8,129 bases of DNA from Hymenobacter sp. Lineage in GTDB: Bacteria; Bacteroidota; Bacteroidia; Cytophagales; Hymenobacteraceae. Below, piece after piece: positions 1-5,873 of the stretch (position 1 is its first letter; each line of letters opens with the position of its first letter). The translations under genes were made by a program, and so were the position numbers. The notes beneath the pieces were generated by a model. It was given only the letters and a program-made list of their open reading frames with translations, searched no databases and was not told the DNA's origin. The stretch is taken from NCBI GenBank assembly GCA_025362615.1, contig JANYFQ010000571.1, positions 1 through 8,129 of the forward strand. The letters run 5' to 3'.

Positions 1-309
1 GCCCGCTTCGACGCGCTGAACCCGCAACCGCCTGTCCGTCCCGGCTTGGAGCTGGCCACGGCCACTGCCGCTGGCGACGTGCTGTCCATCAATGGCCTGC
101 CGCCGCTGCGAACCCCGCGTGCGGTGCCCTTGCTCATTCAAACAGCCCAAGCCGGCCCCTGCCAGCTGGTGGTGACCAACCTGGCCAATTTCCAAGGCAT
201 CCGTTGCGTACTGATGGATGCCACCACGGGCCGCACTGTGCCGCTGGTCGCGGGTGCCACTTACGCCTTTGCCGCCACCCCTGGCCGTAGCCCGCGGTTT
301 CGGCTGTAA
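1..309 (+). CDS. C-terminal end of a probable exported protein (partial, 5' end outside window)
   Basis: The frame is open from the first base of the window and ends at a TAA at 307-309, giving 102 visible residues, so the true start lies upstream. There is an in-frame TTG at 46, but nothing suggests that translation begins there. The visible part is rich in small, beta-forming residues. The segments VPLLIQTAQAGPCQLVVTNL, CVLMDATTGRTVPLVAG and ATYAFAATPGRSPRFRL resemble the beta-sandwich tail ("...L.D..TG....L..g..Y.F.....") that comes just before the sorting domain in many type IX-secreted proteins of Bacteroidota. Here the protein stops at RFRL with no recognisable sorting domain. The identification is from pattern memory. 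The catalytic or binding part, if any, lies outside the window, so no function can be assigned. Confidence 0.6.
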   Translation, partial: ARFDALNPQPPVRPGLELATATAAGDVLSINGLPPLRTPRAVPLLIQTAQAGPCQLVVTNLANFQGIRCVLMDATTGRTVPLVAGATYAFAATPGRSPRFRL

Positions 310-580
310 TTTTCGTTGCGCTGATTCACCGGTCTTTCTGTGCTGTGTATCGTGCCGAGCGTTTGCCCGCGATGCCGGACTTTGCTGGGGCGCTGTGTGG
401 GGTGGGTTGCCGGTTTGACCGACTACTCCGAAATGTGGCAACAACATTATGCACCGCTTGCTTTCTTGAAACCTGTTTTTGAGAAATTAATAAAGACACC
501 GAGCAGGTAGCCGCTCAAGTGGCGGTGTTCACGGCCGCGTATGCTGCCGGTGGCGGGCCGGCGCGGGGAGCACGGCGGTT

Positions 581-643
581 GGTTGTTGGCCCAACGCCGT
601 TCGTCGTTGGGCCTACGCAATCCGTCGTTGGGCCGAAAAACGC
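581..643 (+). repeat. Three imperfect 21-bp tandem repeats with a GTTGGGCC core
   Basis: The core GTTGG recurs at 585, 606 and 627, exactly 21 bp apart. Copies two and three share CGTCGTTGGGCC exactly, and copy one is more diverged (GTTGGCCC). Related GTTGGG motifs occur in other gaps of this window: the palindrome CCCAAC-CGGC-GTTGGG at 4693-4708, and, on the minus strand, CCGGCGTTGG around 5947-5956. This suggests a dispersed family of short repeats rather than a promoter or a coding repeat. Confidence 0.65.
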
Positions 644-676
644 CTCTCAGAAGACGCTGGGGCGGGTGATGGCTTG

Positions 677-684
677 TAGTTTTG
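677..684 (+). promoter_or_regulatory. Candidate Bacteroidota -7 element (TAGTTTTG) for the lipoprotein gene
   Basis: TAGTTTTG matches the TAnnTTTG consensus used by the primary sigma factor of Bacteroidota. It lies about 113 bp before the ATG at 797. No TTG/TTTG -33 element is visible about 19-21 bp upstream, so this is a half-match only. Confidence 0.33.
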
Positions 685-796
685 TTCCAGTTCCGAGCGG
701 CCGCCGGACGGGTTTGGTTTGTTTTTCACGCGTTTTGGCACCCCCGGCCCGGCCGGCGCGGGCCGCGCTTTTCCCTTCTTCCCCACGCTTTTTGTC

Positions 797-1423
797 ATGA
801 AAAAAATCTCCTTAAACATTGCCCTGTTTTTGTTCTCTCTGACGGCCGTGCTGTCGGGCTGCTCCAAAACCGACATCGCCCCGCAGGAACCCGGCGCAGC
901 GGCCAAAACCACCGATGCCGTCATCACCGCTTACCTGGTGAAAAGCTATATGTTTGTGCGTACGCCGGGGCCGTTTGGCTTGGGCCATACCGGCGTTGGC
1001 TACGAAGTGCGCGAGATGAGCGGCAGCACGGTCACGAAAGTGTACACGTACTGCGGCGCGGTCGAAAACTCGGGCGGTAGCCTCGTGGTGCCGGCCGGCG
1101 GCAACAACGGCGGCTGGCTCGCCTACGACCTCACCAACAACGCCTCCATGCTCAACCGGATGCGGAGCCGGGGCTACACGGCCTACAAGTACGAGGTGGG
1201 CTTCCGCAACATTCCGCTGGCCAACCTCAACGGGGCCTACAATATGCTGCACTACTTCCCCTACCGGGGCTACAGCGTGGGCGACAACAACTGCTCCGAT
1301 GCCACCTACCAGGTGCTCTCGTGGCTGGCCGCGCCGGGCCTGATGCTGCCCTATTTCAACTGGAAGCCCATCGACCAATACAACAAGACCATGGCTGGTT
1401 GGTCGGGCTCGAACCGCCTCTAA
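797..1423 (+). CDS. Lipoprotein with a His...Cys pattern of the NlpC/P60 (permuted) or LRAT-like type
   Basis: The protein has 208 residues. The ATG at 797 is chosen because it is followed at once by a lipoprotein signal: MKK, a hydrophobic core, then the lipobox LSGC with Cys22. The in-frame TTG at 719 would add a non-signal-like leader. The mature part has GLGHTGVGYEV around His64 and DNNCSDATYQVLSW around Cys166. A "GHxG" strand followed by an "NC" motif at the head of a helix is the order of catalytic residues in permuted NlpC/P60 and LRAT-like papain-fold proteins. Such enzymes cleave cell-wall peptides or other amide bonds, so a membrane-anchored hydrolase facing the periplasm is possible. 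The fold assignment is inference; the overall sequence was not recognised as a named family. The gene has a long leader upstream and a strong terminator 35 bp downstream, so it is probably monocistronic. Confidence 0.8.
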   Translation: MKKISLNIALFLFSLTAVLSGCSKTDIAPQEPGAAAKTTDAVITAYLVKSYMFVRTPGPFGLGHTGVGYEVREMSGSTVTKVYTYCGAVENSGGSLVVPAGGNNGGWLAYDLTNNASMLNRMRSRGYTAYKYEVGFRNIPLANLNGAYNMLHYFPYRGYSVGDNNCSDATYQVLSWLAAPGLMLPYFNWKPIDQYNKTMAGWSGSNRL

Positions 1424-1434
1424 TTTTAAATCTT

Positions 1435-1452
1435 GGCCGGCCATTGCCGGCC
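1435..1452. repeat. Short GC palindrome GGCCGGC-CATT-GCCGGCC
   Basis: A perfect 7-bp stem with a CATT loop starts 12 bp after the lipoprotein stop codon and just before the terminator. Two other intergenic sites (4741-4753 and 6015-6031) have the same design: a GC-only stem around an ATT loop. Confidence 0.6.
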
Positions 1453-1457
1453 CGGAT

Positions 1458-1503
1458 GCACAGAAAAGACCCGCTTCGGCCCCGAAGCGGGTCTTTTCTG
1501 TGC
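1458..1503. terminator. Bidirectional intrinsic terminator between convergent genes
   Basis: This is a perfect 22-bp inverted repeat around a 2-nt centre (1480-1481). The GC-rich inner part (GACCCGCTTCGG and its complement) is flanked by AAAA on the left and TTTT on the right, so both strands give a GC hairpin followed by a U-rich tail. It sits between the lipoprotein stop at 1423 and the stop of the convergent regulator gene at 1518, as expected for a terminator serving both genes. Confidence 0.9.
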
Positions 1504-1517
1504 TTGCGCGGCGCGGC

Positions 1518-2261
1518 TCAGGTGCTGCCCAGCAGGTTGAGGCGGCCCATGAGGGCGGCCTGGTAGGAGCGGCCGACGGGCACCAGCTCGCCGTCCACGG
1601 TCACGGCCTGGCTGTCGAAGGCCGAGATGCGGTGCAGGGCCACGATGAAGGACTTGTGGACCCGCACGAAATCGGCGCGGGGCAGGTGCTCCTCGACGTG
1701 GCGCAGGGGGTGGCAGGTGGTGTGCTTGCCGGCGGTGGTGTGCAGGGTGGTGTAGTTGCCGTCGGCTTCGAGCCAGCAGAGGTCGCCGAACTTCACTTTC
1801 ACCATCTGCTTGCGGTCGCGCAGAAACAGGCCGTCGGTGCCCGTGGCCAGCGGCTCGCCCCCGGCGGGCGGCAGGGCGGGCGGGGTGGTGGCGGGGCTTT
1901 CGGCGGCGGCGAAGGCCATTTCGAGGGCCACGTAAATGTCTTCCTCGTCAAAGGGCTTAACGAGGTAGCCGTGGGGGCGGGTTTGCTTGGCGCGGGCCAC
2001 GGTGGCGGCGTTGGCCTGCGAGGTGAGAAAGACGAACGGGATGCGGTACTCGGCCCGCAGGCGGGCGGCCAGGTCGATGCCATCGAGTTCGCCGCGCAGG
2101 TTCACGTCGAGCAGCACCAGGTCGGGCGGGTCTTGGCGCAGGCTGGCCAGGGCTTCGCTCACGCGGTCGGCCACGGCCGTCACGCGGTGGCCCAGCAACT
2201 CCAGGATGCAGCGCAGGTGTTCGGCGATGACAAATTCGTCTTCGACGATGAGGATGTTCAT
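1518..2261 (-). CDS. LytTR-family response regulator
   Basis: The 247-residue protein is the output half of a two-component system. Residues 1-120 form a REC domain: acidic residues E7/D8, phospho-acceptor D52 in LVLLDVNL, the FLTS switch threonine T80, and K102 in VKPF. A Pro/Ala-rich linker (about 121-141) leads to a LytTR DNA-binding domain (about 142-245). Its hallmarks are CWLEADGNYTTLHT, FVRVHKSFIVAL and VPVGRSY. LytTR proteins bind direct repeats in promoters when the REC domain is phosphorylated. The ATG at 2261 begins with a typical REC first strand (MNILIVEDE), and no Shine-Dalgarno is seen. The start lies 7 nt from a 17-copy heptanucleotide array, and its upstream neighbour is the kinase at 2515-4656. 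The shared direction and adjacency support a cognate pair, although a HisKA_2 kinase rather than the classical LytS type is the partner. Confidence 0.95.
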   Translation of the reverse strand: MNILIVEDEFVIAEHLRCILELLGHRVTAVADRVSEALASLRQDPPDLVLLDVNLRGELDGIDLAARLRAEYRIPFVFLTSQANAATVARAKQTRPHGYLVKPFDEEDIYVALEMAFAAAESPATTPPALPPAGGEPLATGTDGLFLRDRKQMVKVKFGDLCWLEADGNYTTLHTTAGKHTTCHPLRHVEEHLPRADFVRVHKSFIVALHRISAFDSQAVTVDGELVPVGRSYQAALMGRLNLLGST

Positions 2262-2268
2262 GGGGTGC

Positions 2269-2387
2269 TGGTTTCTGGTTTCTGGTTTCTGGTTTCTGGT
2301 TTCTGGTTTCTGGTTTCTGGTTTCTGGTTTCTGGTTTCTGGTTTCTGGTTTCTGGTTTCTGGTTTCTGGTTTCTGGTTTCTGGTTTC
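2269..2387 (+). repeat. Heptanucleotide tandem array, 17 perfect copies of TGGTTTC
   Basis: I counted 119 bp of uninterrupted, identical 7-bp units. In the direction of transcription of the two-component genes the unit reads GAAACCA, and the last copy ends 7 nt before the regulator's ATG. The unit has no stop codon in any frame on either strand, so every frame stays open through it. Perfect identity of all copies suggests recent expansion or ongoing slippage, and copy number is probably variable between isolates. Confidence 0.97.
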
Positions 2388-2470
2388 TGAACAGGGCCGT
2401 TGAAATTGTTTGAGTTGAGACCTGCTTTTTGAACCTGTTTATTTAAGCCTCCCTGGCGAAGCCTTGAACA

Positions 2471-2512
2471 AGAAACAAGAAACAAGAAACAAGAAACAAG
2501 AAACCAGAAACC
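2471..2512 (+). repeat. Second heptanucleotide array, six copies of AGAAAC(A/C), inverted relative to the first
   Basis: There are four copies of AGAAACA followed by two of AGAAACC. On the minus strand this reads GGTTTCT twice and then TGTTTCT four times, starting 2 nt after the kinase stop codon at 2515-2517. It is the reverse complement in type of the array at 2269-2387. The two AGAAACC copies match the larger array exactly, and the other four differ by one base per unit. An 83-nt unrelated spacer (2388-2470) lies between the arrays. Confidence 0.93.
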
Positions 2513-2514
2513 CC

Positions 2515-4656
2515 TCAAGCGGCATTGGGCAGCAGCTCGTCAATTTCCCGAAAAGTAAGGCAAAACTCGGTGCCCGTGGCCAGGGGCGTGGCGGCGATGC
2601 TGCCTTCGAGCTGCCGGGCCAGGCTACGCACCAGCCGCAGGCCCAGCGAAGCCGTGGTGTCGAGCGAAAAGCCGGGGGGCAGGCCGGCCCCGTCGTCGCG
2701 CACGCGCAGGCAGTAGCGGCCCCCGGCTTCGGCCGCAAGGCGAATGCTGACGTGCCCGCTGCGCCCGCCGGCAAAGGCGTGCTTGTGGGCATTGGAAAGC
2801 AGCTCGTTGATGACCAGGCCCAGCGGTACGGCCGTGCCGGTGCCCAACTGCACGCCCGGCGCGCTCACGGTGTAGGCCACGGTGCCCGCCCCGCCGCCGG
2901 CAAAAGCCCGCCCGAGCTGCGCCACGAGCTGGTCCAGAAACGGCTGAAACGCCACCGAGGCCAGGTCGTCGGACTGGTACAGCATTTCGTGAATCAGGGC
3001 AATGGATTTCACCCAGTTCTGGCCGTCGCGCAGGGCGGCCACCACGGCGGGCTGGGCGCGTTGGTCGAGGGCTTGCAGGGCCAGGCGGCTGGCAATCACC
3101 TGGAGGTTGTTCTTGACGCGGTGGTGAACTTCCTTCAGCAGCACTTCTTTTTCGTCGAGCGACTGGTGCAGGCGCTGCTCGGTATGAACCAGCGCCTGGT
3201 GGCGGGCGGCCAGCTCCAGCTCCTGGGCTTGCAGCAGGCGGCGGGCGCGGCGCTCCAGGCGGTAGCGCCGGTAGGTGGCCCCGCCCATCAGCAGCAGCAC
3301 CGCCAGCCCGCCCACCAGCAGGTTGCGGGCGCGGCGCTGCAAGGCCGTGTTGCGCTGCAACAGGCTGATTTGCGTTTCCTTCTGCCGCACCTGGTAGCGC
3401 GTGGCAAGGTCGGCCAGCTCCTTCGACTTGGCCTGGTTGAAGAGCGAGTCGTTGTGTTCCTGAAACTGCTTCTGGTAGCCGTAGGCCAGGGCGTAGCGGC
3501 CGGCGGCGGCGCTGGTGTTGGCCAGGGTTTGGTAGCTGTTGGCAATTTGCTGGGCGTAGCCGGCCTGCCGGGCGATGGTCAGCGCCTGCCGGGCCACGGC
3601 GTCGGCCTGGGCAAAGCGCCGCTGGTGGCTGTAGCTGTCGGCCATCAGGTTGAGGACGAACACCCGCAGGTCGTTGTGGCCGGTTTGCTCGGCCAGGGCG
3701 GCGCTGCGGCCCAGGTAGCCCAGGGCGGCGGCGTAGTCCTGGCGGCGGTTGGCGATGCCGCCCTGGTAAAACAGCGCCGATGCCAGCGGCCGGCTCGGGG
3801 CCGCCGCGCCCAGCTGCCGGGCCAGTTGCAGCACCCGGCCCAGGTAGCGCAGCGCCAGCGTGTCGCGCCCGGTGTTGAAGTAGCAGCCGCCCAAAATGGA
3901 CAAAACGCCCAATTCGGCGGCGGGGTCAGGAAAGCGGCGCAGCACGGCCCGGCCCCGCTGCAAGTACCGGATGGCGGTGGGCGCGTCGCCCTGCGTACCG
4001 TACAGGGCGCTGATGTTGCAGAGCAGGTTGATGTACTGGCCGGTGTAGCGGGCCTCATTACTGTGCTGTTCGCCCAGCTTGAGGCCCGCCAGGTAAGCCT
4101 GCAAGGCCGGCGCGTACTGCCCCTGCTGCTGGTGGCAGAAGCCCACGTTGTTGTAGTCGCGCAGGGTGCCCAGGTCGTCGCCCACGCGGCGCTGCACGGC
4201 CAGCGCCTGCTCAAAAAACCGCAAGGCACCGGCCGGCCGGTTTTGCTCGGCTTCGAGCATACCCAGCAACCGGTAGCTCTGGGCCAACGGCGTGGGCAGG
4301 TTGCGGCGCTGGCCCAGGTCGCGGGCCTGCTCAAAGTGGCGCTGGGCCTCGGGCAGCCGGCGTTGCGCGTGCAGCGTCCGGCCCAGGGCGTTGTACACGG
4401 CGGGCAGCAGGTCGGCCAGCCTGGCTCGCTGCGCCACGTTCAGCGCCTGCTGCGCGTAGCGTTGCGCCTGCACCGGGTTGGCGGCGGCGTAGGCGGTGGC
4501 AATGCCCAGCAGCAGCCGCACCCGCGCCGTGTCGGCAGTGGTGCGGGCCAGTACGCCGCGCAAGCTGTCGGCCACCGGCGCGGGCTGGCCCGCCGCCGCC
4601 ACTGCCCATAGGCCCAGCACCAGCAGCAAAAAGACGGTGCGTAGGGTTGGGGCCAT
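2515..4656 (-). CDS. TPR-containing sensor histidine kinase (HisKA_2/HATPase_c)
   Basis: The 713-residue protein is a membrane sensor kinase. I chose the ATG at 4656 because it gives a clean signal sequence (MAPTLRTVFLLLVLGLWAVA, with likely cleavage near AAAGQ); an upstream extension to 4758 lacks this. Residues about 40-405 are helical repeats of TPR type, predicted to be periplasmic. Residues about 446-462 (NLLVGGLAVLLLMGGA) form one membrane span, followed by an Arg-rich coiled coil (463-505). The HisKA_2 motif VHHRVKNNLQ lies at 510-519, with H512 the likely phosphorylated residue. The ATPase domain has an N box (INELLSNAHKHAF, 616-628), a G1 box (DDGAGLP, 654-660), a G2-like LGLRLV (671-676) and GTEF (695-698). 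All key catalytic residues look intact, so it should be active. It presumably phosphorylates the LytTR regulator encoded next. TPR domains usually bind proteins or peptides, and the signal sensed is unknown. Confidence 0.95.
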   Translation of the reverse strand: MAPTLRTVFLLLVLGLWAVAAAGQPAPVADSLRGVLARTTADTARVRLLLGIATAYAAANPVQAQRYAQQALNVAQRARLADLLPAVYNALGRTLHAQRRLPEAQRHFEQARDLGQRRNLPTPLAQSYRLLGMLEAEQNRPAGALRFFEQALAVQRRVGDDLGTLRDYNNVGFCHQQQGQYAPALQAYLAGLKLGEQHSNEARYTGQYINLLCNISALYGTQGDAPTAIRYLQRGRAVLRRFPDPAAELGVLSILGGCYFNTGRDTLALRYLGRVLQLARQLGAAAPSRPLASALFYQGGIANRRQDYAAALGYLGRSAALAEQTGHNDLRVFVLNLMADSYSHQRRFAQADAVARQALTIARQAGYAQQIANSYQTLANTSAAAGRYALAYGYQKQFQEHNDSLFNQAKSKELADLATRYQVRQKETQISLLQRNTALQRRARNLLVGGLAVLLLMGGATYRRYRLERRARRLLQAQELELAARHQALVHTEQRLHQSLDEKEVLLKEVHHRVKNNLQVIASRLALQALDQRAQPAVVAALRDGQNWVKSIALIHEMLYQSDDLASVAFQPFLDQLVAQLGRAFAGGGAGTVAYTVSAPGVQLGTGTAVPLGLVINELLSNAHKHAFAGGRSGHVSIRLAAEAGGRYCLRVRDDGAGLPPGFSLDTTASLGLRLVRSLARQLEGSIAATPLATGTEFCLTFREIDELLPNAA

Positions 4657-4678
4657 GCAGTTGAGGGAACGGAAGGTC

Positions 4679-4685
4679 CAAAGTA
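4679..4685 (-). promoter_or_regulatory. Weak candidate -7 element (TACTTTG) upstream of the kinase
   Basis: On the minus strand TACTTTG lies 23 bp before the kinase ATG. It is one base short of TAnnTTTG, and no -33 element is placed correctly upstream. A 6-bp palindrome lies just upstream at 4693-4708. The kinase may instead be transcribed from the hydrolase promoter. Confidence 0.22.
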
Positions 4686-4692
4686 CTACATT

Positions 4693-4708
4693 CCCAACCG
4701 GCGTTGGG
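4693..4708. repeat. Inverted repeat CCCAAC-CGGC-GTTGGG in the kinase upstream region
   Basis: A perfect 6-bp inverted repeat with a 4-nt centre lies 37 bp upstream of the kinase start. It could be an operator or part of the dispersed GTTGGGC motif family also seen at 581-643. Its short length means chance is possible. Confidence 0.4.
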
Positions 4709-4740
4709 CTACCGGCACAACTTTCCCGCGCTTCACTGCC

Positions 4741-4753
4741 CGGGCATTGCCCG
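4741..4753. repeat. Short GC palindrome CGGGC-ATT-GCCCG after the hydrolase gene
   Basis: A 5-bp GC stem with an ATT loop lies 23 bp beyond the hydrolase stop codon in its direction of transcription. It has the same layout as the palindromes at 1435-1452 and 6015-6031. It has no T-run, so it is not a standard terminator. Confidence 0.5.
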
Positions 4754-4776
4754 CGCAAGCCGCCGCCCGTGCGGCG

Positions 4777-5679
4777 CTACTTCGCCGCCGGTGCCTCCTG
4801 GGCGAACACCATTTTCCTGATTTCCTGGTAAATCACGTTGTTGGTCCAGTACAGTTGCAGCACCATCGGGATGTGGTGTTTGCCGGGCAGTACCCGGTAC
4901 AGCGGCTTGTGGCCCAGGGCCCGCAGCCGGTCGCGGACCCGCGCCGCGCTGCTGCTGATGCTGGGGTAGGTTTTGCCGCCGATGAAAAACACGAAGGGCG
5001 GACTGCCGGCGTGCAGGTGGTAGAGGGCCGAGTTTTCGCGCCACACGGCCGGGTCGTTGCCGAAGGCGGCCAGGTACTCGTCCTCGTCGCCGAACTCGCG
5101 GCGTTTGAAGTAGGTGTACATATCCAGCCCGGCGGGGTCGTCCATGATGGCCCCTTTGATGGGGTTGCGGGGCAGGTCGTGGCGGGCCAGCAGCGAGTCG
5201 TCGGCGGCGAGCAGGCCGGCCAGCCCGCCGCCCGCCGAGTGGCCCATGACGTACACGCGGGCCGGGTCGCCGCCGTATTCTTTGATGTGGGCCACCGTCC
5301 AGGCCAGGGCGCGGGCGCAGTCGGCGGCCTGCTCCGGTACGTGTACCTGGGGCGAAAGCCGGTAGCTTATCACCACGCCCACCAGGCCCTGTTTGGCCAG
5401 CCGCCGCCCAATGGCTTTGTAGATGAACACGTCCTTGCTGCCCGAATTCCAGCTGCCGCCGTGGACGAAAAATACCACCGGCCGCCCGGCGGGCAGCCGC
5501 TCGTCGGGGGCGTACACGTCGAGGCGGTGCCGCTGGGCATCGAAGTCGGGGGCGGTGGCCGCCACGTATGGCCGGTTGGCGAAGCGGGTGCTGGGCCGGG
5601 CCACTACGTACTCGGTGGTGGCCAGGCCGAGGGTGGTGGCCAGCAGCCCGGCCGTGAGGGTCAAAAAGAAGCGTTTCAT
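4777..5679 (-). CDS. Exported alpha/beta hydrolase (esterase-like, HGGSW / GHSAGG)
   Basis: The protein has 300 residues. The ATG at 5679 is followed by a signal peptide (MKRFFLTLTAGLLATTLGLA); frames extending further upstream are low complexity and were discarded. The alpha/beta hydrolase fold is marked by the oxyanion motif HGGSW (73-77), the nucleophile elbow GHSAGG with Ser148, and a C-terminal GKHHIP with His268/269 as the likely catalytic histidine. The order and spacing fit esterases of the carboxylesterase/kynurenine-formamidase-like (BD-FAE) group, which cleave carboxyl esters or related bonds; the substrate is unknown. At the position after the last central strand where the catalytic acid normally sits (GGKTYPSIS, 234-242) no Asp or Glu is present. 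It is encoded 120 bp upstream of the sensor kinase on the same strand, so co-transcription is possible. No consensus promoter was found upstream. Confidence 0.92.
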   Translation of the reverse strand: MKRFFLTLTAGLLATTLGLATTEYVVARPSTRFANRPYVAATAPDFDAQRHRLDVYAPDERLPAGRPVVFFVHGGSWNSGSKDVFIYKAIGRRLAKQGLVGVVISYRLSPQVHVPEQAADCARALAWTVAHIKEYGGDPARVYVMGHSAGGGLAGLLAADDSLLARHDLPRNPIKGAIMDDPAGLDMYTYFKRREFGDEDEYLAAFGNDPAVWRENSALYHLHAGSPPFVFFIGGKTYPSISSSAARVRDRLRALGHKPLYRVLPGKHHIPMVLQLYWTNNVIYQEIRKMVFAQEAPAAK

Positions 5680-5716
5680 GAGGAGGGTAGGAGCGGGGCT
5701 GGCCTTCGCCCGGTGC

Positions 5717-5751
5717 GGGCCGGGCCGGTGGCGGGCCGCAGTGCCCGGCCC
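5717..5751. repeat. Inverted repeat, 9-bp perfect GC stem
   Basis: GGGCCGGGC (5717-5725) is repeated inverted as GCCCGGCCC (5743-5751) around a 17-nt loop. It is all G and C, so chance is a fair explanation on its own. It stands first in a row of three such structures. Confidence 0.5.
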
Positions 5752-5793
5752 CGTTGGTGCGCCACTTACGCCGCTACCGGCGGCGCGGGTTGC

Positions 5794-5844
5794 GCGGGGC
5801 TGGTGTACGGCGGGCGCGGCGGGCACACCAGCCCCGCCGTTTTT
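5794..5844 (+). repeat. 13-bp perfect inverted repeat followed by a T-run (terminator-like)
   Basis: GCGGGGCTGGTGT (5794-5806) pairs with ACACCAGCCCCGC (5825-5837) around an 18-nt loop. Two bases later five Ts follow (5840-5844). On the plus strand this is the form of an intrinsic terminator, yet no plus-strand gene is seen upstream; the DNA to the left is the start of the minus-strand hydrolase. It could block plus-strand or antisense transcription, end a small RNA, or be a mobile repeat. Confidence 0.65.
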
Positions 5845-5873
5845 GACCCTGACTTCGACCTCATTCGCCAAGC

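Larger units (their letters stand above)
310..796. other. Long intergenic region between the exported-protein tail and the lipoprotein gene
   Basis: No convincing gene is seen in these 487 bases. The short open frames have low-complexity Ala/Arg/Pro-rich translations and no start context. The region holds an AT-rich stretch at about 430-500, a 21-bp triple tandem repeat at 581-643, a possible -7 element at 677-684 and a very GC-rich run at about 740-770. I found no clear intrinsic terminator for the upstream gene. The AT-rich stretch could hold a promoter, but no full consensus was seen in it. Confidence 0.6.

Noticed and set aside
519..800. Small protein with VVGPT repeats
   Set aside because: It comes from the 21-bp DNA repeat in a gap; the rest of the frame is Arg/Pro-rich and it runs into the lipoprotein start without a plausible initiation site.
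1500..2390. Plus-strand open frame of 296 codons ending in FWFLVSG repeats
   Set aside because: It is antisense to the LytTR regulator; the repeated tail is only the stop-free heptanucleotide array read in one frame.
2269..2512. CRISPR array
   Set aside because: The units are contiguous 7-bp repeats with no spacers, and no cas gene is nearby.
2464..4611. Long plus-strand open frame of 715 codons
   Set aside because: It lies antisense to the sensor kinase, whose minus-strand frame has full HisKA_2 and ATPase motifs. The plus-strand product is a Gln/Gly/Val/Ala-rich shadow caused by high third-position GC.
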